This document shows, one piece after another, positions 1 to 8,286 of a stretch of 64,000 nt of DNA. Within the stretch, counting starts at the first letter, position 1. Every line of letters starts with the position of its first letter. The stretch covers positions 2,356,001 through 2,420,000 of the forward strand of contig NZ_CP167068.1 of the NCBI RefSeq assembly GCF_051055405.1, written 5' to 3'. The notes below the pieces were generated by a model. That model saw only the letters and a program-made list of their open reading frames with translations, did no database searches and was not told the DNA's origin. Origin of the DNA: Pseudolachnospira sp051055405 (GTDB lineage Bacteria; Bacillota; Clostridia; Lachnospirales; Lachnospiraceae). The translations under genes were made by a program, and so were the position numbers.

Positions 1-508
1 GCGGATCCCACAGGCTTTTTTTCATCCATTTATTCCAAGTACAAGGTCTCGTCAACAAAAATTCCTTCCGGGAAAGCGCTCCTTCCTTTCGCTGGGGCAG
101 CGCCGCTTCCAGCGCGGAATAAGGTCTTGCCTCTCTCCCGCTTCGCTCCTCCCAGGCGTCAAACAGTAAAATCTCCCATCCTGACCGTTTGACCTTCCTC
201 CAAAGCATGCCAAGACAGTTCTCCGAAAGCCAATCGTCACTGTCCACCCAGGTAATATATTCCCCGCGGGAGGCGGCAAGCCCAGCGTTCCTGGCCGCGG
301 CCACCCCTCGGTTTTCCTGAAAAACCGCGATGATCTTTTCCGGATATTTCTTTTTATAATCCTCGATCACATGCCGGCTGCCATCGGTGGAACCATCGTC
401 CACCAGAACGATCTCATACTCGTCCAAATCCTGATGCAGTAAGCTATCCACACAACGCCGGAGAGTCTTTTCCCGGTTAAAAACAGGAACCAGTATACTC
501 AGCTTCAT
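1..508 (-). CDS. Family 2 glycosyltransferase, 3' end cut by window
   Basis: This is the N-terminal 169 residues of a GT-A fold glycosyltransferase that would add one sugar during exopolysaccharide assembly on the cytoplasmic face of the membrane. The start MKLSILVPVFNREKTL is followed by the nucleotide-binding motif VDDGSTDG and the metal-binding region WVDSDDW, both typical of family GT2. The reading frame stays open to base 1 (WNKWMKKSLWDP), so the C-terminus lies outside the window. Its ATG overlaps the stop of the upstream glycosyltransferase gene as ATGA, which implies translational coupling within the operon. Donor and acceptor sugars cannot be told from sequence. Confidence 0.9.
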   Translation of the reverse strand, partial: MKLSILVPVFNREKTLRRCVDSLLHQDLDEYEIVLVDDGSTDGSRHVIEDYKKKYPEKIIAVFQENRGVAAARNAGLAASRGEYITWVDSDDWLSENCLGMLWRKVKRSGWEILLFDAWEERSGREARPYSALEAALPQRKEGALSRKEFLLTRPCTWNKWMKKSLWDP

Positions 509-1683
509 TCCTCGCTCCTTATCAAACGCTCCCACTGTTCCCTTGGAACCTGATTATCCAACTGCTGCGCCTCCGCTTTCTTTCGAAATTGCTCCAGAAG
601 TTCCGGTTCCTTTAGAATCTTTCTCAGCCCCTTCTCAATCCCTTCCTCCGAGTTCTCACAGACCAGCCCGCACCCCGTCAGACCAATCAGCCGAGCTGAG
701 GAAGTCGTCTCCGTGGTTAGAACTGGAAGTCCCAGCGTCTTCGCCTCGTCAAAGACCATGGGAGCCGCTTCATGAAAGGAGGGAAGAAATAAAGCGTCTG
801 CCTGCCTCATATAGCAGTAAGGATTGTCCTTCATCCCCAGCAGATGAATCCTTTCTGAAAGTCCTGCTTCTCTAATTCCCGCTTGGAACTCTTCCAGGCA
901 GGGTCCGTCGCCAATCACAAACCAATGCAGCCGCGGCTCCTCCGGCATTACTCGTTTCATGACCTTGAGAGCTCGCAGATGTCCTTTTTCTGGAGTAATG
1001 CGGGAGACGGAAACCAGATTACAATGTTCTTTTTCAAACTCTTCCGCCGACTCTTCCGCCAATTTTCGAATCAAACCATAATCCGTACAATTATAAACAA
1101 TCTTTGTCCGCCCGGCCAAATCCGGCATCACCCGCAAAAATGCCTCCCGGCAGCCTCTGGACACACAGGCAATCCGGTCAAATTCCCGATAAACCTTCCG
1201 GTTTCCCCTGGTATTACCGCCATATTGTTCAAAATCGCAGTGTACAAAAGTTACCTTCTGCTTCGCCTTCACTTTTTGAAGCACATAAGCGTTGCAGCCA
1301 ATAGCAAAAGCCCGACTGGAATTATCCTGGGCAAAAGCCACCGCCGTATCATAGCCGGAAAGCTCCGAAGTCGTAGAAAAAATCCACTTTCGCGGCAGCT
1401 GATTGCCAAACAACCGGCTCCAGATCACGAGAAATGCGCGAAGCGCCGCTTGCTTCTTCGACTGTTTCTGCACAATCGCCTGGGGCATCCCCAAAAGCGG
1501 CAGCAGCCCCTCCGACGGAAGAATCCGTACATCGGAAGGAATATCCTTTAAATATGGCCCCCAAGGGTAAAACAGCAGCAAATCCACCGCATAATCCCGG
1601 TGAATCTCCCGCAGCAAATTGACCAATGCTTTCGGAATTCCTCCATGATCGAGATTATTGCACACAAATAAGACTCGTTTCAT
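505..1683 (-). CDS. GT4-type glycosyltransferase
   Basis: This 392-residue protein resembles retaining GT-B glycosyltransferases of family 4. The N-terminal Rossmann half begins MKRVLFVCNNLDHGGIPKAL, where the HGG loop is typical of the acceptor side. The C-terminal half carries NLVSVSRITPEKGHLRALK and the donor-binding EAAPMVFDEAKTLGLPVL with an E-x7-E pattern. It would transfer a sugar from a nucleotide donor to the lipid-linked repeat unit. GAGGAGGAAGC precedes the ATG. It lies 33 bases after the preceding glycosyltransferase gene and overlaps the next by 4 bases, so it belongs to the polysaccharide operon. The sugar transferred is unknown. Confidence 0.92.
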   Translation of the reverse strand: MKRVLFVCNNLDHGGIPKALVNLLREIHRDYAVDLLLFYPWGPYLKDIPSDVRILPSEGLLPLLGMPQAIVQKQSKKQAALRAFLVIWSRLFGNQLPRKWIFSTTSELSGYDTAVAFAQDNSSRAFAIGCNAYVLQKVKAKQKVTFVHCDFEQYGGNTRGNRKVYREFDRIACVSRGCREAFLRVMPDLAGRTKIVYNCTDYGLIRKLAEESAEEFEKEHCNLVSVSRITPEKGHLRALKVMKRVMPEEPRLHWFVIGDGPCLEEFQAGIREAGLSERIHLLGMKDNPYCYMRQADALFLPSFHEAAPMVFDEAKTLGLPVLTTETTSSARLIGLTGCGLVCENSEEGIEKGLRKILKEPELLEQFRKKAEAQQLDNQVPREQWERLIRSEE

Positions 1684-1716
1684 GCTTCCTCCTCCATTGC
1701 CTCATCCGTCTTTGTT

Positions 1717-2784
1717 TCACACCGCTTTCATCCATCGAAATACCGCCGGCATCCCAGTCTTTACCACGTGCACCGCTCTTCCTAATGTCAAACATCCCCC
1801 TGTCCACCGCTTTCTCAAGCAGAATGCCAACGCCTTCCTTCCAAGTCCAGTTGGCAAGGCATCAGGAAGCAGCTCCCGGTACAGGCGGCTCTGATATACT
1901 TCCCTCAAAAACCGTACTCGGTCTTTGTGCTTCTTCTTCGCCCGGATATCCAGGTTCCGCTCCAACGCCGACAGGAGGTACCGCAGCCAGATATCCGCAA
2001 TGCGTTTTCGGACATCCGGCGTATCCTCACCCCAATCCATTTGCTGATCGAGCAAGCCCTCCACCCGCTTCATGGCAAGCGGGTAATATTCCGGTAAATA
2101 CCGCCTGGTTAGACTAACCTCTGCGCGCAGATTATAGTGAACCGGAGCCGTACCCAGGATATTTAAGGAAGACAGATTCTGGAAAAACATCAGATTAAAC
2201 ATAATGTCTTCGTTAAACGCCTGCACCGGAATCGGAACTCCCAGAGCCCGCCAGGCGTCGGCGCGGTAAGCCTTATTCCAAAAATATCCATACAGGCTTC
2301 TTGATTCCAGCAAAAGCACAGCCCGCCGAACCTGTTCCTTTGTACGAAGGATTCCCGCCGGCACCGTGATTTTTCTGCTTGTCACCAACTGTTCCACCCC
2401 GTCTCTGACATCCTCCGTCACGCCCCAGATCACGGCGTCCGCAGGACTCTCCTGGAGAGAGGCAGCCACCTGCTCCATCAAATCCCGGTCATAGGTATCG
2501 TCCGCATCCAAAAACATCAAATATTCGCCGCAGGCTTCCCCAATTCCAGCGTCTCTCGCCTTGGAAGCCCCGCCGTTTGGCTCCAGGGCGATCACGCGAA
2601 CCCGCGCGTCCTGCTTGGCAAACCGTTCCGCAAGCAATAATCCCCGGTCCTTGGACCCATCGTCCACCAATAAAAGCTCATAATCGGAAAAAGTCTGCTC
2701 AAGAACGGAGCAGACAGCTTTTCGTAACGTTTTTTCCGCATTGTAAAAAGGAAGGATGACACTAAAAAGCGGCTTTTCCCCCAT
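1717..2784 (-). CDS. Family 2 glycosyltransferase
   Basis: This is a 355-residue GT2 enzyme. MGEKPLFSVILPFYNAEKTL leads into LLLVDDGSKD (nucleotide binding) and YLMFLDADDTYD (metal-binding DxD). The later segment FWNKAYRADAW fits the acceptor side. I chose the ATG at 2784 rather than the one five codons upstream, because GGGAGGACAAGAG ends just before it at proper spacing. No membrane segments are obvious, so it is probably a peripheral cytoplasmic enzyme of the polysaccharide operon. It is one of three GT2 paralogues here, which suggests that successive sugars of one repeat unit are added by different family members. Confidence 0.9.
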   Translation of the reverse strand: MGEKPLFSVILPFYNAEKTLRKAVCSVLEQTFSDYELLLVDDGSKDRGLLLAERFAKQDARVRVIALEPNGGASKARDAGIGEACGEYLMFLDADDTYDRDLMEQVAASLQESPADAVIWGVTEDVRDGVEQLVTSRKITVPAGILRTKEQVRRAVLLLESRSLYGYFWNKAYRADAWRALGVPIPVQAFNEDIMFNLMFFQNLSSLNILGTAPVHYNLRAEVSLTRRYLPEYYPLAMKRVEGLLDQQMDWGEDTPDVRKRIADIWLRYLLSALERNLDIRAKKKHKDRVRFLREVYQSRLYRELLPDALPTGLGRKALAFCLRKRWTGGCLTLGRAVHVVKTGMPAVFRWMKAV

Positions 2785-2847
2785 CTCTTGTCCTCCCATC
2801 GTCTCGTAACTCCAAAAAATAAACTGCCCATGCCTTTTTCAGATGCT

Positions 2848-3909
2848 CTACCGTTTCGCCTTCAAGGTCGCAAAGATCTTTACATATTTCATCTTCACTA
2901 AGGTAATTGCCTTTGCCTCCAGCAAAGTCAACGTCACACTCCGCAAACGAATCGGAAGCAGCATCAGCCGCATCATCCGAGAACGTGGAACCGCTAGTTT
3001 CAAGGAATGCCGGACATTTTTCGAATGAATCCAGCAGCGAACCTTCTCTCTTTTTTCCCGCCAGCTCATCTGACAGTTGGGATTGGTCAAGTTTTCCAGG
3101 CATCCGATAAACCGCTCAATATAACGCCTGGCCACCATCTCCCGGCTGGGCGCGTCGTTGACGCCCCAGTGGCGGTAAAGCTCTTTCATCCAGGCATGCT
3201 CTTCTTCCCGCTTCTCATACATCCCTTCCCGGTAGGCAGCGGTCTCCGACTCAGCCCGCTCCCGGATAAAATGGTAATACTGCCGGGACGTCACCGTCAC
3301 TCGCTCGATATCCCGAATCACCGCCAGGATAAAAGGAAAATCATCCCAGAACGTCGGCGGAAACCGGAAATGTCCCGCCTCAATATACTTTCGCTGCCAC
3401 AGCTTATTCCACGGGGAATACAGCTGATTCTTATCAAACATCCAGTAAGCGTTTTCATGAAATTCCTGCGCATTGGAAAACACCGCGTCCCGGACAAAGA
3501 AATCGTCGGTCCGGTATTTTCCTGGTTTATAATAGGTATCGATATAAAATCCAGCGACCACCAGCTCCGCCTGGTCCCGCTCCGCCAGGGAAACCATGTC
3601 CGCCAGCATCGTCGGCTCCGCCCAGTCGTCCGCATCCAGAAAATAGAGATACTTTCCTCTGGCATGGTCCATAGCCAGGTTCCTGGCGCTGGGAGCGCCT
3701 CCATTTTCCTTATGAAACACCTGAATGCGCGAATCTGTTTTCGCATAAGCGTCGCAAATAGCCCCGCTCTCGTCGGGGCTGCCGTCGTCCACGATGATAA
3801 ATTCCCACTCTGCAAGCGTCTGCTTTTGAATACTCTCGATCGCCCGGCCCACGTAGGCTTCCACCTTATAGACCGGCATGATCACGCTGACCATGATTTC
3901 CTGCATCAT
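2848..3909 (-). CDS. Family 2 glycosyltransferase
   Basis: This GT2 enzyme of about 353 residues has MVSVIMPVYKVEAYVGRAIE at the N-terminus, FIIVDDGSPDESG for nucleotide binding and YLYFLDADDWAEP for the metal. The C-terminus is basic and helical, as in membrane-associated capsule transferases. The start at 3909 forms an ATGA overlap with the stop of the UDP-galactopyranose mutase gene. ATGs at 3918 and 3894 are in-frame alternatives. Its place directly after the mutase gene makes it a candidate galactofuranosyltransferase, but that is inference from position only. Confidence 0.88.
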   Translation of the reverse strand: MMQEIMVSVIMPVYKVEAYVGRAIESIQKQTLAEWEFIIVDDGSPDESGAICDAYAKTDSRIQVFHKENGGAPSARNLAMDHARGKYLYFLDADDWAEPTMLADMVSLAERDQAELVVAGFYIDTYYKPGKYRTDDFFVRDAVFSNAQEFHENAYWMFDKNQLYSPWNKLWQRKYIEAGHFRFPPTFWDDFPFILAVIRDIERVTVTSRQYYHFIRERAESETAAYREGMYEKREEEHAWMKELYRHWGVNDAPSREMVARRYIERFIGCLENLTNPNCQMSWREKREKVRCWIHSKNVRHSLKLAVPRSRMMRLMLLPIRLRSVTLTLLEAKAITLVKMKYVKIFATLKAKR

Positions 3910-5012
3910 TCCTGCCATTCCTTCTCCACCAGCCGAAAGGCCGAAGCAATTACTTTATCCATATCATAGTAACGGTATTCCGCCAGCCGGCCGCCAAAAA
4001 GCATATCCGTCTCCGCCTCGGCCAACTCCTGATACTTCCGATATAATTTTTGATTTTTTTCATCGTTAACCGGATAGTAAGGCTCGTCGCCTTCCTGCCA
4101 TTCCGCCGGATATTCCCGGGTAATTACGGTTTTCGGCTGTGCGCCAAAGTCAAAATGCTTGTGCTCGATAATTCGTGTAAAAGGAGTCTCCCGATCCGTA
4201 TAATTTACAACCGCCACTCCCTGATAATTCTCCGTATCCAGTACTTGATCCTCAAACCGAAGGCTGCGGTACTCCAAAGCGCCAAACCGTTTGTCATACA
4301 GAGAATCCAGCGTACCCGTATAGAGAACCTTCTCTCCCATGGCCCGGTAGGCTTCCCGGTCCTCGTTGAAATCCGTATTCAGGCGGACATCGCAGCCCTC
4401 AAACAGGGCTTTGATCAACCCATTGTATCCTCCCACCGGAATTCCCTGGTATTTATCATTAAAATAATTATTGTCATAGGTAAAGCGCACTGGCAGACGG
4501 CGAATAATAAAGGCAGGCAGTTCCCGGCAATCCCGGCCCCACTGTTTCTCGGTATAGCCTTTCACCAACTTCTGGTAAATATCCGTCCCCACCAGGCGAA
4601 TGGCCTGCTCTTCCAGATTGGCCGGTTCTCCTTCCTGACACCCGCGCTGTTTTTCGATCATCTCCCGCGCCTCATCCGGCGTCCGGACTCCCCACAAGCG
4701 GGAAAAGGTATTCATATTAAAGGGCATGTTATACATTTCTCCGTGAAAATTTGCCATCGGAGAATTGGTAAAACGGTTGAACTCCACCAACTGGGTCACA
4801 AAATCCCAAACCTTTTGATCGGAAGTATGGAAAATATGAGCGCCATACCGGTGTACCGGGATTTCCTCTATCGTTTCACAGTATAGATTTCCTCCCAGCT
4901 GCGCCCGCTTTTCCAGTACCAGACAGCGCTTTCCCCTTTTTGTGGCATGCCAGGCAAATACCCCGCCGAACAGGCCGCCGCCGACAATCACGTAATCATA
5001 CATTTTCTTCAT
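3906..5012 (-). CDS. glf: UDP-galactopyranose mutase
   Basis: This flavoenzyme interconverts UDP-galactopyranose and UDP-galactofuranose, supplying furanose galactose for surface polysaccharide. The 368-residue product starts MKKMYDYVIVGGGLFGGVFA with the FAD dinucleotide-binding GGGLFGG. It contains the family segments LGGNLYCETIE, YGAHIFHTS, YTEKQWG and IPVGGYNGL. Length matches bacterial Glf (about 370). The open frame extends 38 codons further upstream, but that part overlaps the preceding sugar-transferase gene. AAAGG lies about 8 bases before the chosen ATG. It indicates that the polymer made here contains galactofuranose. Confidence 0.95.
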   Translation of the reverse strand: MKKMYDYVIVGGGLFGGVFAWHATKRGKRCLVLEKRAQLGGNLYCETIEEIPVHRYGAHIFHTSDQKVWDFVTQLVEFNRFTNSPMANFHGEMYNMPFNMNTFSRLWGVRTPDEAREMIEKQRGCQEGEPANLEEQAIRLVGTDIYQKLVKGYTEKQWGRDCRELPAFIIRRLPVRFTYDNNYFNDKYQGIPVGGYNGLIKALFEGCDVRLNTDFNEDREAYRAMGEKVLYTGTLDSLYDKRFGALEYRSLRFEDQVLDTENYQGVAVVNYTDRETPFTRIIEHKHFDFGAQPKTVITREYPAEWQEGDEPYYPVNDEKNQKLYRKYQELAEAETDMLFGGRLAEYRYYDMDKVIASAFRLVEKEWQE

Positions 5013-6369
5013 GCTGATGCCTTTCGTCCTCCTCCGAAAAAGCTTCTGTGCTGTCGCTTGCTTTAAACAGCACCAGGATCGTCTGGAAAATGATTTTAAT
5101 ATCATTCCACAAACTGAAATTTTCAATATACATCAAATCTAAGATCAGCTTGTCCTTGGACGTGGTATTGTATTTTCCCATAATCTGGGCAAACCCGGTC
5201 AGTCCCGCTTTCACCCGGTGACGGTATTGGAATTCCGGCAGGCTTTCCGAATAGGCGTAGACATATTCTGTCATTTCCGGCCGCGGCCCCACCAGACTCA
5301 TATCCCCTTTCAGGATATTAAAGAGCTGCGGCAGCTCATCCAGCCGATATTTTCGCAGGAACTTCCCCACCGGCGTGATTCGATCGTCGTGGTCGGTCAC
5401 CAGATGCTTGTCCGCGTCTTCCACCATCGTGCGGAATTTGTAGATCGTAAATACCTCTCCGTCTATCGTAACCCGGCCCTGGCAGAATAATACTTTTCCC
5501 CCGTCGCAGATTTTAATCGCCAGAGCGCAGAGGATTAAAATCGGGCTGGTAATGATCAGGCCAATCAAAGCCACCACGAAATCCAGGCTCCGCTTCACCA
5601 GCTTCTGCTCGACCGAAAGTTCTCTCACCTCCGCCGCGATCATCGACACATCGTCCAAAATCACATGGCGCGAATTAATGTTCACCACATCCACAATTTC
5701 CGGATTATAATAAACATTTTTCATCTTCTGATAACAATATTCCACGACCTCGGTTCTTCGGGAACCAGGCACATTGTTTAAAAAAACCGTGTCCACCTCT
5801 AAGATCTTCTCCCAAATCAAAGGGTCATTGTAAAGTATCACTTGTTCTACCTGGTATTGCTTTTTATATTTATTGATTCCCCGTTTCAAGTCGTGAAGGC
5901 TATCCTTAGAATCCGTGATAATCAAACATCTTTCCGGTTTTACAAAAGAGAAGTATAGAGCATGCCCACCATAGGTAAAAATAATGATACAGAACACCTG
6001 CAAAAAGAAGACAACCAGCAGCAGCAAAAGGTCCTCTTCCAAAAATTCCTTGTTATTTGCATCATTGGTATTCATGATCACCAACATAATAAAGGTGAAC
6101 AAATCCGTAAATAACACGGATAGAGTCATGGAATAAATGATCGGCTTGCTCTTCCTCTGTCCGATATCATACCGCCCGTAAATGTTGGTCAAAAGCAAGC
6201 CCCCGACCACAAAGGATACCGCTGTAACCGCGGCGGTTCGGGAAGGCACCAGCATCTGTGGATTGTGGATGGAAAGAATCAAAAAAAAGATTCCCATCAA
6301 CAGGGCATACAGCAGCAGCTTCATCGCCAGTACAATGCTTTTCCGGCATTTATACAATTTACTTTTCAA
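4996..6369 (-). CDS. Polyprenyl-phosphate sugar-1-phosphate transferase (initiating)
   Basis: This enzyme is predicted to start the repeat unit by moving a sugar-1-phosphate from a nucleotide sugar to undecaprenyl phosphate in the membrane. The 457 residues comprise four or five N-terminal membrane segments (about residues 12-135), a CoA-binding-like cytoplasmic region, one further membrane segment (LDFVVALIGLIITSPILIL) and the catalytic bacterial sugar transferase domain. That domain shows YKFRTM, DELPQLFNILKGDMSLVGPRP and GLTGFAQIMG. The gene begins with TTG, preceded by AGAGG at 7-base spacing. It is promoter-proximal in the operon, as is usual for initiating transferases. The exact sugar (galactose, glucose or an amino sugar) is not determinable. 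Confidence 0.92.
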   Translation of the reverse strand: MKSKLYKCRKSIVLAMKLLLYALLMGIFFLILSIHNPQMLVPSRTAAVTAVSFVVGGLLLTNIYGRYDIGQRKSKPIIYSMTLSVLFTDLFTFIMLVIMNTNDANNKEFLEEDLLLLLVVFFLQVFCIIIFTYGGHALYFSFVKPERCLIITDSKDSLHDLKRGINKYKKQYQVEQVILYNDPLIWEKILEVDTVFLNNVPGSRRTEVVEYCYQKMKNVYYNPEIVDVVNINSRHVILDDVSMIAAEVRELSVEQKLVKRSLDFVVALIGLIITSPILILCALAIKICDGGKVLFCQGRVTIDGEVFTIYKFRTMVEDADKHLVTDHDDRITPVGKFLRKYRLDELPQLFNILKGDMSLVGPRPEMTEYVYAYSESLPEFQYRHRVKAGLTGFAQIMGKYNTTSKDKLILDLMYIENFSLWNDIKIIFQTILVLFKASDSTEAFSEEDERHQHEENV

Positions 6370-6396
6370 AACGTTTCCTCTTTTTGCGCTTTTTGT

Positions 6397-6435
6397 AAAG
6401 AATTTCGCTTTGCGAAATTTCCGATAGAATAAAAA
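6397..6435. repeat. Decayed copy of dispersed palindromic repeat
   Basis: An inverted repeat, GAATTTCGC...GCGAAATT, is followed by AATTTCCGATAGAATAAAAA. The latter matches the right arm of the perfect palindromes at 19690-19710 and 25107-25127 with one change. The same AAAGAATTTCGC-type hairpin recurs at 34133-34155. The left palindrome arm is missing here, so I call this a remnant. Confidence 0.55.
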
Positions 6436-6459
6436 TGGTCAGAATTTCCGACTATAGTA

Positions 6460-6488
6460 AGGGTATCACGTTCCGCCTTCTCCGTCAA
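6460..6488 (-). promoter_or_regulatory. Possible promoter of the polysaccharide operon
   Basis: On the minus strand, TTGACG and TACCCT are separated by 17 bases, about 90 bases upstream of the sugar-transferase start. The -35 is good and the -10 is poor, so the promoter may need activation or the true -10 may be the nearby TACTAT. Confidence 0.4.
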
Positions 6489-6606
6489 GTTTTGCCTGGA
6501 AAACTTAAGTAAATACTAAGGACTGTTTCTTCCATAATGAAATAGAACAAAATGTGACAGTTTTTTTAAAAAACCATGAAATCCTCATAAAAGACCCGGT
6601 TTTATC

Positions 6607-6635
6607 TTGCATTTGAATTCAGGGATTGTTATACT
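6607..6635 (+). promoter_or_regulatory. Sigma-A type promoter for the VanW-family gene
   Basis: TTGCAT and TATACT are separated by exactly 17 bases. The predicted transcription start lies about 30 bases before the ATG at 6672, with the ribosome site AAAGGAG in between. Confidence 0.6.
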
Positions 6636-6671
6636 AATTTCGTCAGGATTCAAAAGAAAAGGAGTAATACT

Positions 6672-8186
6672 ATGAAATTTAGACACCTGCTGACCGGTAC
6701 CCTCTTGTGCATGTCTCTTTTCGCATTCCAGGCCCCGGTGTTCGCGGCTCCGGCGGAGCAAAAAGAAGAAAGCATTGCCGAAGGCGTATATGCCGGTGAA
6801 GTCAATATTGGAGGCATGAGCAAGACCAAAGCCAAAGAAGCGGTGGATTCCTATCACCAAGAGATTGCCTCCTCCCCGTTTACCGTTACCGTAGATTCCA
6901 AGACTGTAGAAACCACCCTTGCGAATCTGGGCCTTTCCTGGGATTCGGAAAATGCGCTCGCTCAGGCGGACCGCCTGGGAAAAAGCGGCCCGATCCTGCA
7001 ACGGTATAAAACGCTGATGGACATGAAATATGGCCATGTCATTTTGGATGTGCCCTATCAGATTGATGAGGCAAAAGTACGCGATTTTGTCGCCAATCAG
7101 ATCGCATCCCTCGACACAGAGCCAAAGGATGCGACGATCACCAGAAAAAATGGTGAATTTATTGTAACCGAGCATACGACGGGATTATCGACCGATCAGG
7201 AAACCACCGTAAACACGATCCTTTCCTCTGTCAAAGAAGGCCTTTCTGCCAATATGCAGGTAGCCGCTGAGGTAAAAGTGACACAGCCCGCCAAAACTTA
7301 TGAAGAACTGAGTCTTGTGCGCAATAAGCTGGGAACCTTTTCCACCGACTACAGCGACAGCGTATCCGGTCGAAAAACCAATATTTCCGTCGCTTCCGGA
7401 CGCCTGAATGGAAAACTGCTGATGCCGGGCGAGAGTCTATCGGTCAGCCAGACGATCCTCCCCCGTGAACCGGAAAACGGCTATGAAAAAGCAACCCAAT
7501 ATAAAGACGGCGATACAGAGGAAGCCTATGGCGGCGGCGTCTGCCAGGTTTCCACGACGCTTTATAACGCGTTGCTTCGGGCCGAGCTGAAGATCACTTC
7601 CCGTTCTCCCCATTCCATGGTCGTTTCCTATGTGCCTTATTCCATGGACGCGGCGATTGCGGCTGGCTCCAAAGATCTTGTCTTTGAAAACAATCTGGAG
7701 CACCCCGTTTATCTGGCGGCCAGCGCTGATGGAAGCACATTGACCTTTACCCTTTACGGTGCGGAATATCGTCCCTCCAATCGTAAGATCGACTTTAAAT
7801 CCACCACCGTATCGAAGAAAGATCCGGAACCGAAAATCATTTATGACGCCAATATGTACGAAGGAGAACAGACCTCTACCGGCACCAACAAGCCGGAAGT
7901 AAAGGCCTATCTGGAAAAAATCGTCTATGAAGACGGCAAAGAGGTCAGCCGCACCAAGCTCCACACCGATAGCTACAGCGGCGCTTCCAAAACCACGGTG
8001 ATGGGAACCAAGCCCAAAGACGATGTCCCAGTCGGAGGCGTCGGCGGCGTCGGCGGTCAGAATCCAACAGACCCCACCAATCCGAATACACCGGGCGATT
8101 CTCCAGATACCGGCAACAATGACGCCCCCGATACCGGCGGCAATAATACCCCCGGTGGCGAAGAGGGAGAGTCCACGCAAGAATAG
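6672..8186 (+). CDS. Secreted VanW/G5-domain cell-wall protein
   Basis: This 504-residue exported protein is probably involved in cell-wall binding or maturation. It has a cleavable signal peptide (LLTGTLLCMSLFAFQAPVFA-type core, cleavage near residue 25). A peptidoglycan-binding-like region follows, then a VanW domain around residues 225-350 with the hallmark GGGVCQVSTTLYNALLRA, then a G5-like beta domain (about 375-450). The tail is disordered and rich in Gly, Pro, Thr and Asn, ending without a sorting signal or membrane anchor. AAAGGAG precedes the ATG. YoaR-like proteins of this architecture are common in Clostridia, but their biochemical role is not settled. The VanW name comes from a vancomycin-cluster protein and does not by itself imply resistance. 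Confidence 0.9.
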   Translation: MKFRHLLTGTLLCMSLFAFQAPVFAAPAEQKEESIAEGVYAGEVNIGGMSKTKAKEAVDSYHQEIASSPFTVTVDSKTVETTLANLGLSWDSENALAQADRLGKSGPILQRYKTLMDMKYGHVILDVPYQIDEAKVRDFVANQIASLDTEPKDATITRKNGEFIVTEHTTGLSTDQETTVNTILSSVKEGLSANMQVAAEVKVTQPAKTYEELSLVRNKLGTFSTDYSDSVSGRKTNISVASGRLNGKLLMPGESLSVSQTILPREPENGYEKATQYKDGDTEEAYGGGVCQVSTTLYNALLRAELKITSRSPHSMVVSYVPYSMDAAIAAGSKDLVFENNLEHPVYLAASADGSTLTFTLYGAEYRPSNRKIDFKSTTVSKKDPEPKIIYDANMYEGEQTSTGTNKPEVKAYLEKIVYEDGKEVSRTKLHTDSYSGASKTTVMGTKPKDDVPVGGVGGVGGQNPTDPTNPNTPGDSPDTGNNDAPDTGGNNTPGGEEGESTQE

Positions 8187-8286
8187 CATCGTTTCAGTAT
8201 CCGGAAGCCGGAACCGCTTCCGGATATTTTATTCCCGGCAGGTGAGCAAGACCCTAGCATCATCATTTCCAAGGAGGAAAAATCAC

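Larger units (their letters stand above)
6370..6671. other. Divergent intergenic region, polysaccharide operon / VanW gene
   Basis: This 302-base AT-rich spacer separates two divergent transcription units and has no credible gene. It holds a decayed copy of the dispersed repeat near 6397-6435, a weak minus-strand promoter at 6460-6488 and a good plus-strand promoter at 6607-6635. Nothing else structured was noticed. Confidence 0.7.

Noticed and set aside
883..1551. 222-codon open frame on the plus strand
   Set aside because: It is antisense to the GT4 glycosyltransferase gene, has no ribosome site and reads as low-complexity His/Arg/Leu-rich sequence typical of a shadow frame.
3007..4886. 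Long plus-strand frames of 320 and 278 codons
   Set aside because: They are antisense to the GT2 and UDP-galactopyranose mutase genes, whose motifs are certain, and they show no recognisable domain.
6672..8186. Vancomycin resistance gene
   Set aside because: Only the VanW domain is shared; no vanH, vanA/B or vanX gene is present, and VanW/G5 proteins are common in Clostridia without resistance.
7437..8189. 250-codon minus-strand frame rich in Gly, Ile and Val
   Set aside because: It is a shadow of the repetitive 3' part of the VanW gene and lacks a ribosome site.
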